Shown here piece by piece: positions 1-5,133 of a stretch of DNA of 5,133 nucleotides. The DNA is from Limisphaerales bacterium (GTDB lineage Bacteria; Verrucomicrobiota; Verrucomicrobiae; Limisphaerales; UBA11358), in contig PLZL01000377.1 of assembly GCA_003152145.1 (NCBI GenBank), positions 1 to 5,133 of the forward strand, read 5' to 3'. A model generated the notes under the pieces. The model was not told the origin of the DNA and ran no database searches. It saw only the letters and a program-made list of their open reading frames with translations. Numbering within the stretch: position 1 is the stretch's first letter; each line of letters begins with the position of its first letter. Both the position numbers and the translations under genes were made by a program.

Positions 1-680
<680 letters not shown>

Positions 681-798
681 AAGTGAAAATATATTTGGAG
701 GCCGGAAGCCAGAGACCGGAGAAGCGGGAAATCTGAAACTTGAAAACGGAAATCGCCGCGAAGAGACACAAGATGCGCAAGACTGAAAGCTGAAGTTC

Positions 799-928
799 GA
801 AAACAGAAAGCGGAAATGAATTTCGTTTTTTTCATGCTTAACTTTTCGCCTTGGTTGTTTGGCTGTTCAACGGCTTTAAGTTTTTGATTTGGCGATTTCA
901 GCGTTTCAGATTTTCGCTTTCTGTTTTC
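799..928. repeat. Perfect 14-bp inverted repeat (arms 799-812 and 915-928)
   Basis: The left arm gaaaacagaaagcg (799-812) is the exact reverse complement of cgctttctgttttc (915-928). Allowing one G-T wobble, pairing continues inward to 817/910, giving about 19 pairs around a loop of about 92 bases. A second 9-bp pair, aaagctgaa (786-794) with ttcagcttt (955-963), lies outside it in the correct nested order. The loop holds a run of seven T (826-832) and no gene. It is a structural repeat; nothing visible assigns it a function. Confidence 0.7.
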
Positions 929-994
929 CCAATTTCTGATTTCGATTTTGTGATTTCAGCTTTTGCCTTGATTTGCCCACGCGGAACACTTTCA

Positions 995-1019
995 ACGCAA
1001 AGACGCAAAGACGCAAAAG
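995..1019 (+). repeat. Tandem acgcaaag repeat, three units
   Basis: Three head-to-tail copies of the 8-base unit acgcaaag lie at 995-1002, 1003-1010 and 1011-1019; the last carries one extra A. This acgcaaag-type tandem is a motif I recall as dispersed in intergenic DNA of many environmental bacteria, where it is often mis-called as a short protein containing TQRRKDAK. A degraded relative, cgcgaagagacacaagatgcgcaag, is visible around 757-781. Its function is unknown. Confidence 0.8.
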
Positions 1020-1073
1020 TTTTGGAAATTCTGACCTCCGGCCGCTGTTCTCCGATTTCTGATTTCAGATTTT

Positions 1074-1105
1074 AGCGTTTCAGCGTTTCAGCGTTTCAAC
1101 ATTTC
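1074..1105 (+). repeat. Tandem agcgtttc repeat, four units
   Basis: Three exact copies of the 8-base unit agcgtttc lie at 1074-1081, 1082-1089 and 1090-1097, followed by a diverged copy, aacatttc, at 1098-1105. A further copy of the same motif occurs near 899-907 (cagcgtttc) and another at the edge of the second gmd-like gene (tcagcgttt, 2592-2600). The array ends 40 bases before the gmd start, so it would lie in the gmd leader if transcription begins upstream. Confidence 0.85.
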
Positions 1106-1145
1106 AAGAAGTCAAATTGTAAAACACTCAACACCATGCTCATTT

Positions 1146-2129
1146 ATGACGAAAAAAGCACTCATCACTGGCATTACCGGCCAGGACGGTTCCTATCTGA
1201 CGGAGCTTCTGCTGGCCAAAGGCTATGAAGTCCATGGCATTGTCCGTCGCACGGCGGCGCCGTATCGCGGCTATTTGGATCGGGTAGCGGCAGCGCCGGG
1301 CTCCAATCGGCTTTCCCTGCATCACGGTGATTTGGCTGACGCCGGGTCGCTCATCCGCCTGCTGGAAAAAATCCGGCCGGACGAAGTCTATAATCTCGGC
1401 GCGCAAAGCGACGTGCGCATCAGCTTTGACATACCCGGTTACACTGCGGATGTGACTGCCACCGGCGTGGCGCGATTACTGGAAGCCATCCATCAGCTCG
1501 GCCTGCCCGCGCGGTTTTATCAGGCCTCTTCCAGCGAAATGTTCGGCAAGGTCCGCGAGGCGCCGCAGACCGAACTGACGCCGTTTCACCCGCGCAGTCC
1601 TTACGCCGTAGCCAAAGTTTATGCCTTCTGGATCGCGGTGAATTACCGCGAATCCTACGGCCTTCACACCAGCAACGGCATTCTTTTCAACCACGAATCA
1701 CCCCGGCGCGGCGAGAATTTTGTCACCCGTAAAATCACCACAGGCATCGCGCGCATCCAGGCCGGTTTGCAGGAAAAACTCTTCATGGGAAACATCGAAG
1801 CCAAGCGCGACTGGGGCTATGCCAAGGAATACGTCGAAGCCATGTGGCTGATGCTTCAGCAACCGCAGGGGGACGATTATGTCATCGCCACCGGCGAGAC
1901 CCACAGCGTGCGCGAATTCCTGAAACTTGCCTTCGACCAGGTGGGGCTGGACTGGCAAAAGCACGTCGAGATTGATCCCAAGTTTTACCGACCGGCCGAG
2001 GTTGACCACCTGATCGGCAACGCCGAAAAGGCCCGCAAGAATTTGAAGTGGTCCCCCCAGACAAAGTTTGCCGACCTCGTCCGCCTCATGGTGGATGCCG
2101 ATGTGAAGTTGCTGAAAAGCAAAAGCTGA
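1146..2129 (+). CDS. gmd: GDP-mannose 4,6-dehydratase
   Basis: This 327-residue protein has the full length expected for the family. It converts GDP-D-mannose to GDP-4-keto-6-deoxy-D-mannose with bound NADP, the entry point to GDP-fucose, GDP-rhamnose and GDP-perosamine, in the cytoplasm. Visible motifs are the Rossmann GITGQDG (9-15), the VRR cofactor/tetramer segment (33-35), GDLAD (61-65), ASSSEMFG (127-134) with the catalytic Ser/Thr at about Ser129 and Glu131, SPYAVAK (151-157) with Tyr153 and Lys157, and the family signature [15 protein letters not shown] (182-196), followed by KRDWG (220-224) and RPAEVD (282-287). The ATG at 1146 gives the canonical MTKKALITG start. An earlier ATG at 1136 is out of frame. 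No Shine-Dalgarno is visible. The TGA stop lies in a repeat copy that continues to the next gene. A second Gmd-like gene follows after the four-helix-bundle gene. Confidence 0.96.
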   Translation: MTKKALITGITGQDGSYLTELLLAKGYEVHGIVRRTAAPYRGYLDRVAAAPGSNRLSLHHGDLADAGSLIRLLEKIRPDEVYNLGAQSDVRISFDIPGYTADVTATGVARLLEAIHQLGLPARFYQASSSEMFGKVREAPQTELTPFHPRSPYAVAKVYAFWIAVNYRESYGLHTSNGILFNHESPRRGENFVTRKITTGIARIQAGLQEKLFMGNIEAKRDWGYAKEYVEAMWLMLQQPQGDDYVIATGETHSVREFLKLAFDQVGLDWQKHVEIDPKFYRPAEVDHLIGNAEKARKNLKWSPQTKFADLVRLMVDADVKLLKSKS

Positions 2130-2164
2130 AACCCTGACATACTAAAACGCTGAAATCCTGACAT
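2125..2164 (+). repeat. 16-bp direct repeat joining gmd stop and four-helix-bundle start
   Basis: gctgaaaccctgacat (2125-2140) and gctgaaatcctgacat (2149-2164) match at 15 of 16 positions with a 24-base period. The first copy contains the TGA stop of gmd (2127-2129). The second ends in the first two bases of the downstream ATG (2163-2165). The motifs CTGAAA and CTGACA are in forward orientation here and appear as TTTCAG and TGTCAG on the other side of the four-helix-bundle gene. Confidence 0.85.
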
Positions 2165-2600
2165 GAGCAGATTATCGGAAGAATTGCGCAAGCGAACACA
2201 AGGCTTCGCGTCAGCGATCATCCGCTGCTACGTCAGCCTTCCGAAAGAGCGTGAGGAAGTGCGGATTTTGGGGAAACAACTGCTTCGTTCCGGCACCTCT
2301 GTTGCCGTTCACGCCAGAGAGGCATCGCGAGCGCGATCAGATTCGGAATTTTGCTCGAAACTGGACGGACTTCTCCAAGAAGCGGACGAATCCCAACTCT
2401 GGCTGGAGTTGTTGCGAGATGATTGTGGCATTCAAAAAGAAATTGTTGATCCATTGTTGCACGAAACCAGCCAACTGATGGCGATATTTATTACAATGGT
2501 TTCGAAATTACGAAAAGCCGGCAAATAATTTCAGCATTTCAGTGTGTCAGCATTTGATCTGGTCGTTTCAGTTTTTCAGATTTTCAGAGTGTCAGCGTTT
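2145..2600. repeat. Imperfect inverted repeats flanking the four-helix-bundle gene (arms 2145-2164 and 2581-2600)
   Basis: The left arm 2145-2164 begins aaacgctga. The reverse complement of the right arm 2581-2600 also begins aaacgctga, and the two 20-base arms match at 15 positions, 9 of them consecutive (2145-2153 with 2592-2600). The arms enclose the complete 121-codon four-helix-bundle gene. The pattern resembles terminal inverted repeats of a small cassette. I see no clear target-site duplication outside them, so calling this a mobile element is inference. Confidence 0.55.
2163..2528 (+). CDS. Four helix bundle protein (S23 / 23S rRNA-intervening-sequence family)
   Basis: This 121-residue protein matches the small four-helix-bundle family first found as an open frame in 23S rRNA intervening sequences (TIGR02436/PF05635 type). 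The diagnostic run is LRSGTSVAVHAREASRARSD (41-60), then FCSKLDGLLQEADESQLWLELL (63-84), equivalent to the usual RSGTS..REA..A.S..DF..KL..AL.EA.E...WL.LL. Helix 1 is about 3-25, helix 2 about 28-56, helix 3 about 60-85, and helix 4 about 90-118 (QKEIVDPLLHETSQLMAIFITMVSKLRK). No membrane segment, signal peptide or catalytic motif is visible. Family members form oligomeric bundles, and the molecular role of stand-alone copies is not established. The gene sits between two gmd-type genes and is bounded on both sides by repeats of opposite orientation, so it looks like inserted cargo, not a pathway gene. No rRNA or reverse transcriptase is present nearby. The start ATG overlaps a repeat copy and lacks a Shine-Dalgarno. 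Confidence 0.9.
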   Translation: MSRLSEELRKRTQGFASAIIRCYVSLPKEREEVRILGKQLLRSGTSVAVHAREASRARSDSEFCSKLDGLLQEADESQLWLELLRDDCGIQKEIVDPLLHETSQLMAIFITMVSKLRKAGK

Positions 2601-2601
2601 G
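2529..2601. repeat. TTTCAG/TGTCAG repeat tract between the four-helix-bundle gene and the second gmd-like gene
   Basis: The whole gap is built of variants of one motif: tttcagcatttcag, gtgtcagcattt, cgtttcag, tttttcagattttcag and gtgtcagcgttt. These are the reverse complements of the CTGAAA/CTGACA motifs on the other side of the four-helix-bundle gene. The last repeat, tcagcgttt, runs into the TTG that is the likely start of the next gene. No promoter or ribosome-binding site is visible in the tract. Confidence 0.75.
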
Positions 2602-3588
2602 AATAAAAAAGCCTTCATCACCGGCATCGAAGGACAGGACGGTTCCTATCTGGCCGAACTGCTGCTGGCCAAAAACTACGAAGTCCACGGCATTTTCCGC
2701 CGTGGCCCCGGCGCCAGCACCGCCAACCTGCTGGCCCTGAAAAGCGACGCGCAGGTGTTTCAGAAAACCCTGTTTTTGTATCCCGGTGATTTGGACGACG
2801 CGGATTCCATCCGCCTGCCCCTGGAGCAATCCGCGCCGGATGAAATTTATCACCTCGCCAGCCAGAGCCACGTCGGCCAGAGCTTTGAACAGGTTGAGGA
2901 AACCTGCCGCATCACGGGAATGGGCGCGTTGCGGCTTCTGGAGCTGGCCCGCAAACTGCCCAGGCGACCGCGTTTTTTTCACGCCAGCTCCAGCGAGATT
3001 TTTGGCAGCCCGGAACAATCGCCGCAGGATGAGAACACGCCCGTGGCGCCCGTCACGCCTTACGGCTGCGCCAAAGCCTTCGGCACGCAGATGACGCGCA
3101 TCTACCGGAAAAATTTCGACTTGTTTGCCGTCAACGGAATCATGTTCAATCACGAATCCCCGCGCCGCAGCGAGAATTTTGTGACGCGCAAAATCTGCAA
3201 GGCGGCCGCCTCGATCAAGCTCGGCCTCCAAAATGAACTGCAACTCGGCGACATTTCAGCGCGCCGCGACTGGGGTTGGGCGCCCGACTACGTTCGGGGC
3301 ATGTGGATGGCCCTCGACCATCCGGTTCCGGAGGATTTTGTGTTCGCCACCGGGCAATTGCACAGCGTGCAAGATGTGGTGGAAACCGCGTTCGGCGCGG
3401 TGGGACTCGATTGGAAAAACCACGTCAAACACGAATCACGCCTGATGCGTCCAGCCGAACCAATGGGTCTCGTCGGCAATCCAGCCAAGGCCCACAGGCT
3501 CCTCGGATGGCAGCCGGAAGTTCAGTTCACCGAATTGATCACGCGGATGGCACAATCCGACCTGGAAGAAATGACGAACTCGCGTTAA
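2599..3588 (+). CDS. gmd: GDP-mannose 4,6-dehydratase-like protein (second, divergent paralogue)
   Basis: This is a 329-residue extended SDR of the Gmd family. I chose TTG at 2599 because it yields (M)NKKAFITGIEGQDG, which aligns residue for residue with the upstream Gmd start. A GTG at 2542 is in frame but would translate 19 repeat-derived residues. Motifs: GIEGQDG (9-15), FRR (33-35), GDLDD (63-67), HASSSEIFG (128-136) with Ser131 and Glu133, TPYGCAK (153-159) with Tyr155 and Lys159, NHESPRRSENFVTRK (184-198), RRDWG (222-226) and MRPAEP (283-288). The catalytic set is intact. It differs from the upstream copy in the cofactor loop after FRR and in the segment QSHVGQSFEQVEETCRITG (89-107), where typical Gmd has an SFD.P.YTA motif. 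The general reaction is probably 4,6-dehydration of a GDP-hexose, but a reductase or different-substrate role is possible. The flippase gene follows after 79 bases. Confidence 0.85.
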   Translation: MNKKAFITGIEGQDGSYLAELLLAKNYEVHGIFRRGPGASTANLLALKSDAQVFQKTLFLYPGDLDDADSIRLPLEQSAPDEIYHLASQSHVGQSFEQVEETCRITGMGALRLLELARKLPRRPRFFHASSSEIFGSPEQSPQDENTPVAPVTPYGCAKAFGTQMTRIYRKNFDLFAVNGIMFNHESPRRSENFVTRKICKAAASIKLGLQNELQLGDISARRDWGWAPDYVRGMWMALDHPVPEDFVFATGQLHSVQDVVETAFGAVGLDWKNHVKHESRLMRPAEPMGLVGNPAKAHRLLGWQPEVQFTELITRMAQSDLEEMTNSR

Positions 3589-3667
3589 GCCGCCTTCGCC
3601 CCAGCACGTTTCAGAAAATCGATTTGAAATAATACCGGCGGTTTGTTCGTGCTCCCGACCTTCAATA

Positions 3668-5133
3668 ATGTCCAACTATCGCCAGATTTTCAAGGCCACG
3701 GCGCTGCTGGGAGGAACGCAGGTGCTGGTAACTCTTATCAGCCTTGTTCGGAACAAGGCGCTGGCCGTGTTGCTGGGGCCCGCCGGTGTCGGGATTGCCG
3801 GACTTTACATATCGGTGACGGCGTTGATCGGCACCGCCACCGGCCTTGGTATTGGCTATAGCGGAGTTCGCCAGATGGCCCAAGCTTCCGACGACCTGGA
3901 CCGTGCGGCACGGACGGCCGCCGTGCTCAGGCGTGTGGGTCTTGTGAGCGGTCTCGTAGGAGCTTTGATTCTCTGTGTATTTTGCCGGCCCATCAGCCGG
4001 GTTACGTTCGGCAACAATCAGTTTGCCTGGGGTGTGGCTCTGATGGCATTGTTTCAAATCTGCTCGGCGGTTTCGGGCTATCAATTGGCCATTCTTCAAG
4101 GATTGAGACGGTTGCGTGACTTGGCCAACTGCCAGATCATTGGCGCTGTCGTTGGCACGGTCGTCAGCGTGGCTTTGGTTTTTTTTTTCCGGGAGCGGGG
4201 AATTGCCTGGTTTCTGGTGGCCACGGCGGCTTTCGGTGCTTTAACCTCGTGGTGGTTTGTTCGCAAGGCGCGGTTGCCGGTGGTTCACGTCAGCTTGCCC
4301 GACGGCATACGAGAAGCAAGGGCGCTGGTTGGATTGGGTGTGGCCTTTATGGTTTACGGCCTGCTGGCAGCCGTCGTCGCCTACTTCACGCGAATAATCA
4401 TCACCCGTCAATTGGGCCTGCCGTCGGTCGGCCAGTATCAAGCCGCCTATACCCTGTCCATTTATTATGTGGGTTTCATCATGGCCGCGATGGGCACGGA
4501 TTTTTATCCACGACTGACTTCCATTGCGAAAGACCACCCGGCCTCCAATCGTTTGATGAACGAGCAGGTCGAGGTCGGCCTGCTGCTGGCCACTCCGGGA
4601 ATTGTTGCCACCTTGATTTTTGCACCATTGGTATTGCGCGTGTTATATACCCGTGACTTTCTGGCCGCCGCGTGCATTGTCCAATGGCAGGTGGTTGGAG
4701 TTTTCTTTCGCATGGTCAGTTGGCCATTATGGCACATACAAATCGCGAAGGGCCTTGGAGGATTATTGATGCTCACGGAATCCCTGCTGGCGGCCATTCA
4801 ATTGCTGCTCACCTGGCTTTGTGTCAGGACATGGGGGCTGGAAGGGGCCGGAATCGCTTTCCTGCTGTTTTTCATGATGCACACCGTGGCGATGTATCTG
4901 CTTTGCCGGCACCTGACGGAATTTGCCTGGTCCCCGCGTTTTTTTAAGATTTTCCTCCCGGCGCTATTGCTCCTGGGCTGCGCTTTTGCAGGAATCAGAA
5001 TCCTGCCGGAGCGGTGGGGAATCGGTTTGGGTCTGGGATTATGCATTGTGACCGGCATCGGATGTCTGGCGGGTTTGCAAAAGGTTCTGCGAGTCAACTT
5101 CAAGACCCTGGTGCTGGAACGGCTCGGCTTGAA
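3668..5133 (+). CDS. wzx: Wzx-type O-antigen/polysaccharide flippase, 3'-truncated by window edge
   Basis: The frame opens at ATG 3668 and runs without a stop to the window end: 488 complete codons plus two bases. The protein is almost wholly hydrophobic, with about 13-14 likely membrane segments, roughly at residues 9-26, 40-62, 88-106, 119-139, 156-174, 178-197, 218-240, 258-276, 303-322, 366-386, 392-412, 426-445 and 450-470, separated by short basic loops. The opening, with VRNKALAVLLGPAGVGIAGLY (27-47), is characteristic of the polysaccharide-biosynthesis flippases of the MOP superfamily (O-antigen translocase type), which move undecaprenyl-pyrophosphate-linked oligosaccharides across the inner membrane. 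A 10-T run is embedded in the coding sequence at residues 171-174. The 79-base gap before it contains a lone TTTCAG motif (3609-3614) and no Shine-Dalgarno. The sugar unit carried cannot be read from sequence; wzx is used as the generic name. Confidence 0.88.
   Translation, partial: MSNYRQIFKATALLGGTQVLVTLISLVRNKALAVLLGPAGVGIAGLYISVTALIGTATGLGIGYSGVRQMAQASDDLDRAARTAAVLRRVGLVSGLVGALILCVFCRPISRVTFGNNQFAWGVALMALFQICSAVSGYQLAILQGLRRLRDLANCQIIGAVVGTVVSVALVFFFRERGIAWFLVATAAFGALTSWWFVRKARLPVVHVSLPDGIREARALVGLGVAFMVYGLLAAVVAYFTRIIITRQLGLPSVGQYQAAYTLSIYYVGFIMAAMGTDFYPRLTSIAKDHPASNRLMNEQVEVGLLLATPGIVATLIFAPLVLRVLYTRDFLAAACIVQWQVVGVFFRMVSWPLWHIQIAKGLGGLLMLTESLLAAIQLLLTWLCVRTWGLEGAGIAFLLFFMMHTVAMYLLCRHLTEFAWSPRFFKIFLPALLLLGCAFAGIRILPERWGIGLGLGLCIVTGIGCLAGLQKVLRVNFKTLVLERLGL
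4179..4188 (+). repeat. T10 homopolymer inside the flippase gene
   Basis: Ten consecutive T follow codon position 1 of Val171 and encode Phe-Phe-Phe together with the next C. Loss of one T would shift the frame to a TAA at 4242-4244. Gain of one T would lead into a frame that stays open to a stop at 4654-4656. Either change would truncate the transporter after about a third of its length. Runs of this length are slippage-prone; whether this one varies in nature is unknown. Confidence 0.8.

Larger units (their letters stand above)
681..1145. repeat. Intergenic degenerate repeat region (CTGAAA left, TTTCAG right), no gene
   Basis: This 465-base gap has no convincing gene. Bases 681-820 are strongly purine-rich, with repeated ctgaaa, gaaaac and gcggaaa motifs. 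Bases 835-1106 are pyrimidine-rich, with tttcag, tttctgattt and gcgttt motifs, so the two halves are roughly inverted copies of one low-complexity family. The best paired segments are 799-812 with 915-928 and 786-794 with 955-963, which are nested in order and could form a long imperfect hairpin. A separate acgcaaag tandem sits at 995-1019, with a decayed version near 757-783. The only sizeable open frame, about 851-1075, encodes repeat-derived peptide with no protein features. Similar repeats flank the four-helix-bundle gene further on. The region could also act as the 3' end of the epimerase mRNA or a leader of gmd; no clear promoter or U-tract terminator is visible. Confidence 0.75.

Noticed and set aside
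702..719. Possible terminator after the epimerase (ccgg at 702-705 and 716-719)
   Set aside because: The stem is only four pairs with no T-run behind it.
851..1075. 74-codon open frame in the gap upstream of gmd
   Set aside because: The peptide is a translation of the TTTCAG/tttctgattt and acgcaaag repeats, with no family resemblance or start signal, so it is treated as repeat DNA.
995..1105. CRISPR array
   Set aside because: The repeats are 8-base tandems without unique spacers of regular length.
2163..2528. Four-helix-bundle protein as the accessory protein (Avd) of a diversity-generating retroelement
   Set aside because: Avd belongs to the same fold family, but there is no reverse transcriptase and no template/variable repeat pair in the window; the flanking repeats are low-complexity intergenic motifs.
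2125..2601. 23S rRNA intervening sequence
   Set aside because: The family name suggests it, but both neighbours are protein genes for sugar metabolism and no rRNA sequence is present.
2125..2601. Classical insertion sequence with terminal inverted repeats
   Set aside because: No transposase, the arms are only 15 of 20 matched, and no target-site duplication could be identified; kept only as a cassette hypothesis.
2584..3243. 219-codon antisense open frame under the second gmd-like gene
   Set aside because: It is a shadow of a GC-biased, strongly conserved gene on the + strand; no independent motif or start signal was seen.
3609..3630. Possible terminator hairpin after the second gmd-like gene (palindrome aaatcgattt)
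   Set aside because: The palindrome is AT-rich, has no useful loop and no following U-tract, and the flippase gene continues in the same direction.

Overview
The window is part of a surface-polysaccharide gene cluster (O-antigen, capsule or exopolysaccharide) read entirely on the + strand. It carries nucleotide-sugar enzymes followed by a lipid-linked-sugar flippase. Base composition is moderately GC-rich inside genes. The gaps between genes are filled with degenerate low-complexity repeats (CTGAAA/TTTCAG, tttctgattt, acgcaaag). None of the four visible start codons has a convincing Shine-Dalgarno sequence. This combination, plus a stand-alone four-helix-bundle (S23/IVS family) gene among the sugar genes, reminds me of environmental Verrucomicrobiota or other PVC-group bacteria. 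That placement is inference from style only; no marker gene is present.

Layout. 1-680: 3' part of an extended-SDR sugar-nucleotide epimerase resembling CDP-paratose 2-epimerase, with Phe at the expected catalytic Tyr position. 681-1145: a 465-base gap without a gene, purine-rich on the left and pyrimidine-rich on the right, holding inverted and tandem repeats. 1146-2129: a canonical GDP-mannose 4,6-dehydratase (gmd). 2125-2164: repeat copies that overlap the gmd stop and the next start. 2163-2528: a four-helix-bundle protein. 2529-2601: repeats in the opposite orientation, running into the next start. 2599-3588: a second, divergent GDP-mannose 4,6-dehydratase-like gene, probably started at a TTG lying in the repeat. 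3668 to the window end: a Wzx-type flippase, open at the 3' edge, with a T10 homopolymer inside its coding sequence.

How the genes fit together. Gmd makes GDP-4-keto-6-deoxy-mannose, the precursor of GDP-fucose, GDP-rhamnose, GDP-perosamine and related sugars. The second Gmd-like protein and the epimerase would supply or modify further deoxysugars, and the flippase would move the finished undecaprenyl-linked unit across the inner membrane. The most unusual feature is the repeat-bounded four-helix-bundle gene. It fills the space between the two paralogous gmd genes exactly, from stop codon to start codon, with the repeat family inverted on its two sides. A cargo-less counterpart with the same polarity lies upstream of gmd. 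The two together suggest a cassette-like, possibly mobile, element.
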